Assembly: GCF_016612545.1 (NCBI RefSeq)
Contig: NZ_JAENRY010000090.1
Span: 1-62,954, forward strand
Direction of reading: 5' to 3'
Length of the DNA: 62,954 nucleotides
Origin: Streptomyces sp. MBT65
Lineage (GTDB): Bacteria; Actinomycetota; Actinomycetes; Streptomycetales; Streptomycetaceae
Shown: piece by piece, positions 50,839 to 58,995 of the stretch
How positions within the stretch are numbered: position 1 is the first letter of the stretch
Layout of the letters: the number at the start of each line of letters is the position of its first letter
Made by a program: the position numbers and the translations under genes
The notes under the pieces: generated by a model
Seen by the model: the letters and a program-made list of their open reading frames with translations, nothing else
Told to the model about the DNA's origin: nothing
The model's database searches: none

Positions 50839-51899
50839 GTCGAGCGCACCACCTTGCGATAGGACACCACCGTGCGGATCCGGTCGGCCGACAGGGCCAG
50901 CAGGAGGACACAGCCGAGATAGATGTTCAGGCTCTCCAGACCGACGCCGAGCAGGTCGAGGCCCTTGCGGATCACCCCGACCAGGGCGGTGCCGAGCAGC
51001 GTGCCCAGGACGGACACCACCCCGCCGGTGAGGAGGGTGCCGCCGAGCACCGCGCCGAGGAAGGACGGCAGCATGAAGTCGTCGCCGATGGAGGCGCGGA
51101 ACGTACCGGTGCCGGCCGCCGCCATGAACCCGGCCAGCGCGGCGAGCAGCCCCGACAGCGTGTGCGCGAGCAGCACCCGGCGCCCGGTGGGAATGCCGGA
51201 CAGCTCAGCGGCGGCCGGATTGGCGCCGGTGAGCAGCAGTTCGCGGCCGATGCGCGTACCGCCGTAGAGGAAACCGAGGGCGAGCATCGCGAGGACGGTG
51301 AACTGGGCTATCTGCGGGACGGCGGGGGAGCCGCAGATGGGGCCCGTGCAGATGTCGGCGAGGGAGTACGAGCGCAGGGCGTCGATGCCGGCGGGGTGGG
51401 TGGTGAAGGCGGCGTCGTCGGTGAGGGCCGAGTAGAGGAGGGAGACGAGGCCGAGGAGGGCGAAGTCCATGGCCAGGGTGACGACGAAGGAACTCACTCC
51501 GGTACGGGCGATCAGCCAGCCCGTGACCGCGCCGATCGCCGCGCCGGCGGTCAGGCACATGAGCAGCCCGACCTGCATCGGGACGCCGAGACGGTCGTAG
51601 CCGAGACCCGCGAACAGGGCGCCGAAGGCGGCCATGCGGCCGACCGCGAGGTTCATGTGGCCGACGGACAGGGCGACCATCTGCGCGAGCGCGACCACGG
51701 TCAGGGTGGCGATGTCGCGCAGGAGCGGGAAGAGCACCAGCCGCTGGTCCAGGAAGGCCGGGCGCAGCACGCCGAACAGGACGCTCAGCGCGATGACCAG
51801 CACCAGCAGGCCGAGCCGCTGGTTGACCCAGAACGGCATACGGTGGTGTGCCGTCCGCTCCTCCGGGACGGTCTCCGGCGGGCTGATCGAGGTCGTCAT
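50835..51899 (-). CDS. Ribose-type sugar ABC transporter permease
   Basis: About 354 residues. Motifs match the sister permease: VVALAQMVALSVGHMNLAVGRMAAFGALFAG, LLLTGANPAAAELSGIPTGRRVLLAHTLSGLLAAL, MLPSFLGAVLGGTLLTGGVVSVLGTLLGT. An unusual extracytoplasmic insertion (DAAFTTHPAGIDALRSYSLADICTGPICGSPAVPQ) with two Cys may form a disulfide near the binding-protein dock. The ATG at 51899 overlaps the enolase-superfamily stop by 4 nt. Confidence 0.92.
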   Translation of the reverse strand: MTTSISPPETVPEERTAHHRMPFWVNQRLGLLVLVIALSVLFGVLRPAFLDQRLVLFPLLRDIATLTVVALAQMVALSVGHMNLAVGRMAAFGALFAGLGYDRLGVPMQVGLLMCLTAGAAIGAVTGWLIARTGVSSFVVTLAMDFALLGLVSLLYSALTDDAAFTTHPAGIDALRSYSLADICTGPICGSPAVPQIAQFTVLAMLALGFLYGGTRIGRELLLTGANPAAAELSGIPTGRRVLLAHTLSGLLAALAGFMAAAGTGTFRASIGDDFMLPSFLGAVLGGTLLTGGVVSVLGTLLGTALVGVIRKGLDLLGVGLESLNIYLGCVLLLALSADRIRTVVSYRKVVRST

Positions 51900-52990
51900 G
51901 CCACCCTCCGGTCGTCCAGCGCGTCCGGGTCCCAGTCGATGCCGATGCCCGGTGTGTCGGGGGCCACCGCCAGGCCGTCGCGGATGGTCAGTTCGGTGCG
52001 GGTCACCGCCCTCAACTGCGGGATGTACTCGACGTATTGGCCGTTCGGCACGGCCGCGGCGAGGCTGACGTGCAGTTCCATCAGGAAGTGCGGACACACC
52101 ATCACGTTGTGGCTCTCCGCCAGGTGCGCGACCTTCAACCAGGGGGTGACACCACCGATTCGGGCCGCGTCGACCTGCACGACGGAGGCGGCGCCGGCCT
52201 CCAGGTAGCTGCGGAACTGCATGAGTGAGTACATGGACTCCCCTACGGCGAGGGGGATTTGGGTCGCCGCCGCGAGCCGGGCGTGCCCGCTGATGTCGTC
52301 CGCGGGCAGCGGCTCCTCCAGCCAGTACGGGTCGTACGGCTCCAGCGCCGCCGCGAGCCGCAGGACGGAGGACGCCGACTGGGACTGGTTCGCGTCGGTC
52401 ATGATGTGCAGCGCCGGGCCGACGGCCTCGCGGACCGCGCGCAGCCGCTCGGCGTCCTCGGACGGATGCGGCCTGCCCACCTTGATCTTGACCCCCGCCC
52501 AGCCCAACTCCTGGGCGCGCAGGGCGCCTTTGACCAGTTCCGCGGTGTCGAGATGGAGCCAGCCGCCCTCGGTGTCGTAGACCGGCACCTCCTGGCGGTG
52601 GCCGCCGGCCAGCCGCCACAGCGGTTCGCTCGCGCGCCTGCACCGCGCGTCCCACAGGGCGGTGTCCACGGCGGCGAGGGCGAGCGAGGTGATGGCGCCG
52701 GTGGTCGTCGCCCGGGTCAGCGTGAACAGCCGCTGCCACAGCGCCTCCACGTTGCGGGCGTCCTGCCCGACGAGCGCGGGCAGCAAGTGGTCGCGCAGCA
52801 GGGCGAGTACGGAGCTGCCGCCGGTGCCGATGGTGTAGGAGTAGCCGGTTCCCGCGAGGCCGTCGGCCGTCTCCAGGTCGACCAGGACCGTCTCCTGTTT
52901 GACGAAGGACTGCACCGCGTCGGTACGGTCCTGCTCGACGGCGATGTCGACCAGCCTCGCGGTCGCGGCCGTGATGATGCTGCTGCTCAT
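51896..52990 (-). CDS. Enolase-superfamily sugar-acid dehydratase/racemase (MR-MLE family)
   Basis: 364 residues. An N-terminal capping domain is followed by the barrel. The Lys-x-Lys acid/base motif is GWAGVKIKVGR (about residues 163-173), metal ligands are the Asp of MTDANQS, the Glu of YWLEEPLPADD and the Glu of LAVGESMYS. The mandelate racemase-type His is probably in VMVCPHFLMELH. Members dehydrate sugar acids (fuconate, rhamnonate, galactarate, mannonate) or racemise hydroxy acids. It lies between the binding-protein and permease genes of a sugar importer, overlapping the permease by 4 nt, so it should act on the imported substrate or its first oxidation product. Confidence 0.9.
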   Translation of the reverse strand: MSSSIITAATARLVDIAVEQDRTDAVQSFVKQETVLVDLETADGLAGTGYSYTIGTGGSSVLALLRDHLLPALVGQDARNVEALWQRLFTLTRATTTGAITSLALAAVDTALWDARCRRASEPLWRLAGGHRQEVPVYDTEGGWLHLDTAELVKGALRAQELGWAGVKIKVGRPHPSEDAERLRAVREAVGPALHIMTDANQSQSASSVLRLAAALEPYDPYWLEEPLPADDISGHARLAAATQIPLAVGESMYSLMQFRSYLEAGAASVVQVDAARIGGVTPWLKVAHLAESHNVMVCPHFLMELHVSLAAAVPNGQYVEYIPQLRAVTRTELTIRDGLAVAPDTPGIGIDWDPDALDDRRVA

Positions 52991-53059
52991 TCAGCGATTC
53001 CGGTTTCTGTCGGGGGAGTCGACCATCAGCGGTGCTCGGCGGTCAGGGGTGGTCGGCCG

Positions 53060-54151
53060 TCAGCCGCAGGAGAGGATCTTGTCGGCGAACTGCTTCTTCA
53101 GTTCGGCGGTCTTCGCCTGCCGTGCCTTGTCGTAGCCGGCGACGTTCGCCTTGGTGACGACGAACGAACCGGAGTCCACCTCGACCCCGGGCGAGCGCAC
53201 CGTGCACTGCTTCGTCTGGAGCAGCGCCAGCGCCCATGTCCCGATCTCGGCCTGCCCGACCGGGTTCTGCACCACGGTGGCCGTGACCGTGCCCTGCTCG
53301 ATACCGCTGAGGATCTTGGCGTCGTCGTCGATGGCGATGACCTTCGCCTTCGACCCGGACGACTTGACGACATCGGCCGCGGCGACGGCCGGGTTGTAGG
53401 CGGTGGCGACGATGCCCGTGATCTGAGTGCCCTTTGCCGCCATCAGGTCGGACACTGCCTTCTGCGCGGTCTGGAGGTCCGTGTCGATGTCGGTGATGGT
53501 CTGAAGGAGCTTCACCTTGCCGCCCGACTCCTTCACGGCCTGGGCGACGCCCTTGATCCTCAACTGGGTATTGGCATCGACGTTGTTGCCGGTCAGATGG
53601 ACCAGGGTGCCCTGGCCGCCCATGGCCGCGATCGCCGCCTTCGCGGCTTTGTAGGCGGCGAGCTGGACGTCGGTGGAGAGACAGAAGTCGGCCTCGTCCT
53701 TGTCACCGGCGGGGCAGGACCCCAGGGACGCCACCGGGAAACCCTGCGAACGCAGGTCCGCGAAGGTCGAGTTGATGTCGGTGGGGGAGACGCCGAACAC
53801 CCCGAACGCGTTGTAGCCGCGCGCCGCGAGCGTGGACAGCAGGTTGTTCTGCTTCTGCTGGTCCCACTCCGCCGTCTCGTCGAAGGCCACGGCGCCGAGA
53901 CCGTACGTCTCCTTCGCGACGGCGCCCGCGCTCTTCCAGGGCTGGAAGTACGGGTGGGCGCCGCCCGGCACGAGGGCGACCTTGGTCCCCGAGGCGTCCC
54001 CGAGTTGGGCGCCGCCGCCGGTGCGAGCGGCCGGCGCGGCCTGACTGCCGGAATCGGCACCGGAGTTCTTGTAGGTACAGGCCGCTGTCCCCGAGGCCAG
54101 CAACACGGCCGCGACAACTCCGGGCAGGACAGATCTGGTTGGGAAGCGCAT
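53060..54151 (-). CDS. Sugar ABC transporter substrate-binding lipoprotein (ribose type)
   Basis: 363 residues. The lipoprotein signal is MRFPTRSVLPGVVAAVLLASGTAAC, with Cys at about residue 25. The mature protein is a type-I periplasmic-binding fold of the ribose/galactose class (Peripla_BP_4): VALVPGGAHPYFQPWKSAGAVAKETYGL, TLAARGYNAFGVFGVSP, VIAIDDDAKILSGIEQGTVTATVVQNPVGQAEIG. Cys pairs (GSCPAGDKDEADFC; TKQC...LSCG) may form disulfides. It heads the operon of binding protein, dehydratase, permeases and ATPase. GGGTGGGTC precedes the ATG. Tandem 11-bp repeats lie just upstream. Confidence 0.93.
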   Translation of the reverse strand: MRFPTRSVLPGVVAAVLLASGTAACTYKNSGADSGSQAAPAARTGGGAQLGDASGTKVALVPGGAHPYFQPWKSAGAVAKETYGLGAVAFDETAEWDQQKQNNLLSTLAARGYNAFGVFGVSPTDINSTFADLRSQGFPVASLGSCPAGDKDEADFCLSTDVQLAAYKAAKAAIAAMGGQGTLVHLTGNNVDANTQLRIKGVAQAVKESGGKVKLLQTITDIDTDLQTAQKAVSDLMAAKGTQITGIVATAYNPAVAAADVVKSSGSKAKVIAIDDDAKILSGIEQGTVTATVVQNPVGQAEIGTWALALLQTKQCTVRSPGVEVDSGSFVVTKANVAGYDKARQAKTAELKKQFADKILSCG

Positions 54152-54500
54152 GACCCACCCCTGCGGATTCAGATAGGAATCAGATAGGAAATCGATGCGG
54201 CGATCGTGGGGGAGGAACCTGGGCCCGTCAAGACGTTCGGCATAAACAGGTGTGTTGGGTAGGAGGTTTGTGACTCTGGAGGCCAGCGCGCTCGCACCTC
54301 ACTCGACCCGGCCACGCGTGAAATCGTATAGGAAATGACTGCGTGTCGGTCTGGCTGTAAAGGTGCGGATCATTCCCGCCAATCGAAGATCGCGCGCCCG
54401 GCGGCCCTCTAGGATGACTGGCTTCGGCGTTCGCGGGCAGGCAGGTCGCAGGGGGCAACTCGCGGGCGTGCACGGGCAGTTCACCGCAGGGAGATTGCGC
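54152..54500. promoter_or_regulatory. 349-nt divergent control region
   Basis: No gene is seen between the binding-protein start (54151) and the XRE regulator (54501). It is the most AT-rich stretch of the area. It contains the tandem repeat TCAGATAGGAA at 54169-54179 and 54180-54190, and a related GTATAGGAAAT near 54326-54336, sharing ATAGGAA. These may be regulator sites for the sugar importer operon. The half next to the XRE gene has no evident palindrome. Confidence 0.55.
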
Positions 54501-55391
54501 ATGGGTTCCGATGAGGTCTTAACGACGCCGCTGGACGGGCTGTCGGCCGGCCCCGTGGTGCCGCGGCTGGTGCTGGGCGCACGGCTGCGCGAACTGCGGG
54601 AGGAGCGGAACATCGCCCGGCAGTCCGCCGGTGAGGCCATCCGCGCCTCCCGGTCCAAGATCAGCCGACTGGAGGCCGGCCGCCACCGCTTCAAACCGCG
54701 TGACGTGGCCGACCTGCTCACGCTCTACGGCGTCACGGAGGAGGCCGAGCGCGCCACCCTGCTGGCGCTGGCCGAGGAGGCCAACTCCCCTGCCTGGTGG
54801 CAGCACTTCAACGATGTGGTGCCCATCTGGGCGCGCGCCTACCTCGGGGCCGAGCAGGCCGCGAGTCTCGTCCGCTGCTTCGAGGTCCAACGCGTTCCCC
54901 ACCTGTTGCAGACCCCCGACTACGCGCGCGCCTCCCTCAGGCTCGCCCACTCGGGTGCCGGCGGGGCGGAACTGGACCGGCGGGTCAGGCTACGGATGAC
55001 ACGGCAGCGGATCCTGCGCAGGCGGCCGGCCGCGCAGCTCTGGGCCGTGATCGACGAGGCGGCGCTGCGACGCCCGGTGGGCGGTACCGGCACCATGCGC
55101 GCCCAGCTCAGGCATCTCATCGAGATCTGCCGGCACCCGCAGGTCACCGTCCAGATCATGCCGTTCGTCGCCGGCGGTCACGCGGGGGAGGCCGGTCCGG
55201 TCACCATCCTGCGGCTGCCCGGCGGCCGGCTGCCCGACATGGTCTACCTCGAACAGCGCGTCACCGCCCTCTATCCCGACCGGCCGACCGAGATCGAGTG
55301 CTACTGGGACGTCATGAACCGCCTGGTGGTCGAGGCGGAACCGCCGGAGGAGACTCCGACGATCCTGCACCGCATCCTTCAGGAGACCTGA
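54501..55391 (+). CDS. XRE-family regulator with DUF5753 domain
   Basis: About 296 residues. The Cro/C1 HTH is LGARLRELREERNIARQSAGEAIRASRSKISRLEAGRHRFKPRDVADLLTLYGV (about residues 25-78). DUF5753 follows (WWQHFNDVVPIWARAYLGAEQAASLVRCFEVQRVPHLLQTPDYARA to the end), as in the numerous actinobacterial WhiJ/BldB-context proteins that are usually paired with a small DUF397 protein. No DUF397 gene is visible next to it. AGGGAG precedes the ATG at 54501. Likely a developmental or stress regulator with unknown ligand. Confidence 0.9.
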   Translation: MGSDEVLTTPLDGLSAGPVVPRLVLGARLRELREERNIARQSAGEAIRASRSKISRLEAGRHRFKPRDVADLLTLYGVTEEAERATLLALAEEANSPAWWQHFNDVVPIWARAYLGAEQAASLVRCFEVQRVPHLLQTPDYARASLRLAHSGAGGAELDRRVRLRMTRQRILRRRPAAQLWAVIDEAALRRPVGGTGTMRAQLRHLIEICRHPQVTVQIMPFVAGGHAGEAGPVTILRLPGGRLPDMVYLEQRVTALYPDRPTEIECYWDVMNRLVVEAEPPEETPTILHRILQET

Positions 55392-55540
55392 ACCACCGGG
55401 CGGGGCCCAGGGCCTGTCCGGCGGATCGGGTCGGTGGAAAGCGGCGGCGCCTCATCGGCGCGGGTGAGCGGGGTCTGGCGCGTGCGGCTGCAAGGCGGAG
55501 GAGGCGTTGACATCAGCGGCTTCGCCGCGGGCGACGCGAT

Positions 55541-55640
55541 GGGGGTCCCCCCGGTCGAGCGAAGCCGGGACTGGGGGAGTCGGCGACCGAGGACAACGCC
55601 GCTGGGGGCCTCCCCCACGCCTTTGAGGCAGTGGGGGAGG
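55541..55640. repeat. Streptomyces-type intergenic GC hairpin repeats (terminator)
   Basis: Two adjacent elements: an imperfect CCCCCC/GGGGG inverted repeat around GGTCGAGCGAAGCCGGG (55541-55579), and a perfect stem CCTCCCCCAC (55609-55618) with GTGGGGGAGG (55631-55640) enclosing a nested GCCT-TTG-AGGC. From general knowledge such cassettes recur between genes in Streptomyces genomes. Here they separate the convergent XRE and methyltransferase genes and probably terminate both. The rest of 55392-55684 holds no gene. Confidence 0.75.
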
Positions 55641-55684
55641 GCGTGCCGGCCCCCGCTTCTCCGGCATGAACCACCGGACAGGCC

Positions 55685-56500
55685 CTAGCGTTTGAGGGCG
55701 ACACCGCCGTACTGGTGCACCTCCGCGGGCAGACCCCAGGCGCTCTCGTCCGGACGCCAGCGCGAGCAGGACGCCACGCCCGGTTCGAGCAGCTCAAGAC
55801 CCTCGAAGAAGCCCGCGATCTGTTCGGGGCTGCGCAGGATGTACGGGATCGAACCGCCCTCGTTGTACTGGCGGATGGCGTCCACGTAGGCCTCGCTGGT
55901 GTCGGTGCTGTCGTACTGCACGAGGTAGCTGCCCGCGGGCAGGGCGGCCACCAGCCGGCGCACGATCGCGCGGGCCTCGTCGTAGTCCTCGATGTGGCCC
56001 AGGATGCCCATCAGCATGAGGGCGACGGGCTTGTCGAAGTCGAGGGTCTTGCCGGCCTCCCGCACGATGGTGTCCGGGTCGCGCAGGTCGGCGTCGACGT
56101 AGTTGGTGACGCCTTCCGGGGAGCTGGTGAGCAGCGCGCGGGCGTGTGCCAGCACCAGCGGGTCGTTGTCGACGTAGACGATGCGGCACTCGGGGACCAC
56201 CCGCTGGGCTATCTCGTGGGTGTTGTCCACGCTGGGCAGCCCGGTCCCGATGTCCAGGAACTGCCGGATGCCTTCCTCGGCGGCCAGATGACGGACGGCG
56301 CGAGCGAGGAAGTACCGGGCGGCGCGGGCGCCGGTCTCGATGCCCGGGAAGATCTCGCGGAACGCGTCACCGGCGAGCCGGTCGACTTCGTAGTTGTCCT
56401 TGCCTCCCAGCCAGTAGTTCCAGATCCGGGCCGACTGCGGCACGGTGGTGTCGAACCTGGCGAGCGCATCCTGCTCGGAGTTGTCTGCCGCTTCGGTCAT
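55685..56500 (-). CDS. SAM-dependent methyltransferase, DUF574 family
   Basis: 271 residues. The family pattern is complete: FDTTVPQSARIWNYWLGGKDNYEVDRLAGD, then the SAM-binding FLDIGTGLPSVDNTHEIAQRVVPECRIVYVDNDPLVLAHARALL, and LMLMGILGHIED. DUF574 proteins are abundant in Streptomyces and often lie near XRE-DUF5753 or DUF397 genes, as here; the methyl acceptor is unknown. It is downstream of the MFS gene on the same strand with a 178-nt gap and convergent with the XRE gene. Confidence 0.92.
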   Translation of the reverse strand: MTEAADNSEQDALARFDTTVPQSARIWNYWLGGKDNYEVDRLAGDAFREIFPGIETGARAARYFLARAVRHLAAEEGIRQFLDIGTGLPSVDNTHEIAQRVVPECRIVYVDNDPLVLAHARALLTSSPEGVTNYVDADLRDPDTIVREAGKTLDFDKPVALMLMGILGHIEDYDEARAIVRRLVAALPAGSYLVQYDSTDTSEAYVDAIRQYNEGGSIPYILRSPEQIAGFFEGLELLEPGVASCSRWRPDESAWGLPAEVHQYGGVALKR

Positions 56501-56678
56501 GGACGCTCCTGTGCGTACGCGGTGAGAACCACGGAACCGACGAAGATCGGCCGTGGACTCCCACGTTATTCCTCCGCTGCTCGCCCCGTGTGACGCCTTG
56601 GCCCCAACTGCGCTTGTCCGACGGCTCGTTGGCTTGTTCGCTGCGGTCGGTGACGTGGAATCAGTCCTCGGCCGGGGA

Positions 56679-57923
56679 TCAGTTCTCCGCCGCGTGCCGG
56701 GTGAGGAATCCGATGCCGGCCGCGACGGCGGCCAGCACGGCCACGCTGGTGAGCGCGGCGGGGAGGGAGTACCAGTCCGCCATGAAGCCGATGGCGGGCG
56801 GCCCCAGGAGCATGCCGCCGTAGCCGAGGGTGGAGGCGATCGCGACTCCGTCGGGGCCGGCGAGGGTACCGGCTCGTTCTACGGCGACGGGGAAGAGGTT
56901 GGCGAGGCCGAGCCCCGTGATCACGAAGCCGAGGACCGCCGCCCACAGGGTGGGCGCGAGGGCGCCGAGCAGCATGCCGAGGGCGGCGATGGTGCCGCCG
57001 GAGACGAGCGTGCGGGTCCGCCCGAGGCGTTCGAGGAGCCGGGTGCCGGTGAGCCGGCCGGCGGTCATGGCGAGCGCGAAGCAGGAGTAGCCGAGGGCGG
57101 CGGCGCCGGCGGTGGCGTCGAGGTCCTGCTCCAGGTGCAGGGCGCTCCAGTCGGCGAGGGCGCCTTCGCCGAAGGCGGTGCAGAGGGCGATCAGGCCGAA
57201 GGTGAAGACGAGGCCGCGGGTGCGGGGAGTCAGGCGGTGGGGTGGGGTCTGCTGTTTCGGGGAGTCCTGGGGGGAGTTCAGTGGTGCTGGTGCTGGTGCT
57301 GGTGCTGGTGCTGGTGCTGGTGGCTTGAGGCGGAGCAGGTTCCGGCCGACCACGGCGGTGACGAGCAGGCCGATCACGGTGAGGCCGAACAGGTGCTGGG
57401 TCGGGGTCAGGACACCGGCGACCAGCCCGCCGAGCCCGGCGCCGACCATGCCGCCGAGGCTGAACGCGGCGTGGAAACTGGGCATGATGGGCCGCCGCAT
57501 GGCCCTGACCAGGTCGACCGCCGCGCTGTTGAACGCGACGTTGATCCCGCCGTAGGCGGCCCCGAAGACGAGCAGGACGAGGCCGAGGGTGAGCGGCGAG
57601 TGGGTGAGCGGGGGAAGGGACACGCTCAGGGACAGCAACACGGCGCAGACGACGGTGACTTGGTGGTTGCCGTAGCGGTGGCAGAGGCGCCCGGTGAGCA
57701 TCATGGTGACGACGGCACCGGCGGAGACGCCGAGGAGGGCGAGCCCGAGGGTGCTGGCGGAGGCGCCGGTCTGCTCCTTGATGGCGGGGATACGGACGAC
57801 CCAGCCGGCGAAGACGAAGCCGTCGAGGGCGAAGAACGCGGTGAGGGTGATCCGGAGGCGCGTGAGGTCGGTGGGGGTGCCCGGCACGACGTTGTGCGTT
57901 CGGGGTTTGTTTATTTGCGGCAC
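56679..57923 (-). CDS. MFS transporter (12-TM, sugar/drug-type)
   Basis: 414 residues with 12 predicted helices. RLRITLTAFFALDGFVFAGWVVRIPAIKEQTGASASTLGLALLGVSAGAVV is the start of the MFS_1 subgroup that includes YbjJ/inner-membrane MosC-like proteins; MLTGRLCHRYGNHQ is motif A-like. The central cytoplasmic loop contains an (Ala-Pro) run, PPAPAPAPAPAPAPL, encoded by a hexanucleotide microsatellite. Substrate unknown. A second, scrambled partial copy of this family is embedded at 61120-61204. Confidence 0.88.
   Translation of the reverse strand: MPQINKPRTHNVVPGTPTDLTRLRITLTAFFALDGFVFAGWVVRIPAIKEQTGASASTLGLALLGVSAGAVVTMMLTGRLCHRYGNHQVTVVCAVLLSLSVSLPPLTHSPLTLGLVLLVFGAAYGGINVAFNSAAVDLVRAMRRPIMPSFHAAFSLGGMVGAGLGGLVAGVLTPTQHLFGLTVIGLLVTAVVGRNLLRLKPPAPAPAPAPAPAPLNSPQDSPKQQTPPHRLTPRTRGLVFTFGLIALCTAFGEGALADWSALHLEQDLDATAGAAALGYSCFALAMTAGRLTGTRLLERLGRTRTLVSGGTIAALGMLLGALAPTLWAAVLGFVITGLGLANLFPVAVERAGTLAGPDGVAIASTLGYGGMLLGPPAIGFMADWYSLPAALTSVAVLAAVAAGIGFLTRHAAEN
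57283..57318 (-). repeat. Hexanucleotide microsatellite (GGTGCT)x6
   Basis: Six perfect tandem GGTGCT units encode (on the minus strand) alternating Ala and Pro in the central loop of the MFS protein. Unit changes stay in frame and would alter only loop length. Confidence 0.9.
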
Positions 57924-58689
57924 AAATGCAGGTTAGGTGGGTGCTGTGGCGGGGGCAAGGGAGTTGGGGCGCGCTGAGGGATCGGCCCGGTAGGTGGTGG
58001 CGTCACGCGCGGTGGCCGTTGGACGAAGTCTGTAGGTGGGCGGCGGTGTCGCGTTCCTGTGAGCCTGGCCATCGGTTCGCCCATGTCCGGGCGTCGTTCT
58101 GGACGCCACCGCCCTGGACGACAGCGACATGCCGACCGCCGCGTTCGCCCACGGGTACTCGGAGACGGTGTTCCTGACCGCGCCCCTCGGATGGCCTCGG
58201 CGGTCAGGAAGGGCGTACAGCATCTGCTACTTCAGTCCCCAGGCCGAGGCGCCGTTCTGTGGACGCGTCGAACCATCTGTCGACGAGATCACCGACGCCG
58301 ACCTCGCGGAGGCGCTCGCCGAGCTGGACCGGTCGGCCGCCGATCTCGCCCCGGCCTTCCTCGCCTTCGACGAGCGGGGCTGCGGACCGGCCGCCCTTCG
58401 ACCACAGCGCGACCGACCCGCCGCGACGGATCCCCCACGCGGGTTTCGAGGGCTTCACCGCGACCGAGCCGCCGGCGCGCTGACGATGTACCCGGCGCGC
58501 TGGGGGGACACCCTTGACCCGACCGACGTCCCGCCCCGCACGCCATCCGGGCGACGGCACCTGTGGCGATCGCACTCCCGTCGACGCTCCCTCAGCTCTC
58601 CTCGCGGAAGCGGTGGCTCCGCCCGGGCGGAGGGCAGAACGGGGCCAGGCGAGACGACAAGGACCCGACGAGTCCCTGAGGGCGGTGAC
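57924..58689. other. Gene-poor stretch with unidentified coding-like segment
   Basis: No complete gene is supported. The first 200 nt hold the MFS promoter. From about 58090 to 58400 the plus strand reads in one frame VVLDATALDDSDMPTAAFAH, GYSETVFLTAPLGWPRRSG, RAYSICYFSPQAEAP, then DADLAEALAELDRSAADLAP, which looks protein-like (balanced composition, GC3 bias) and may be part of a broken enzyme I cannot name. From about 58400 to 58690 composition becomes Arg/Pro-rich in all frames, as in non-coding or shifted sequence. No ribosome site precedes the ATG at 58129. Confidence 0.4.
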
Positions 58690-58826
58690 TTGACCGTCGT
58701 CGGCCTGGTCCGTCGGGAGCGTGTGCACCTGGCCGGTGACTCGGCGGCAGCGGCGGATCGCGGCTCACGATCCGCCGCGACCCGAAGGTCTTCACCGACG
58801 GTCCCTCCACGAACGGTGTGCCGTGA
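58690..58826 (+). pseudogene. Remnant of an Ntn-hydrolase (proteasome-fold-like) gene
   Basis: From the TTG at 58690 the frame gives TVVGLVRRERVHLAGDSAAAADRG. After about 58770 the similarity continues one base off as LTIRRDPKVFTDGPSTNGVP and stops at TGA 58824-58826. Together these match the N-terminal 45 residues of small actinobacterial proteins that begin T-V-x-x-GLV...RV.x.GDSAG...LT.R.DPKVF..GP, a 20S-proteasome-like fold. The remaining 150 or so residues are missing, and a frameshift lies inside, so this is a relic. Confidence 0.55.
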
Positions 58827-58995
58827 CGATCGGAGGGAGGGCGGGAGCGGGCAGGTCAGGTGCTGCGGACCACGCACTGTCGCGCGCGGCTCGCCGGTGG
58901 TGCCGTTCCGGGGACACTCGAACGCCGTGTCACCCGGGTCGGCTGCGGCGACCGAGCCGTCGCGGTCAGGCACCGCGGCGGGCGGGGCAGGTGTG

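Noticed and set aside
57283..57318. Short tandem repeat as a possible CRISPR-like array
   Set aside because: Units are 6 bp, contiguous, without spacers, and coding for Ala-Pro.
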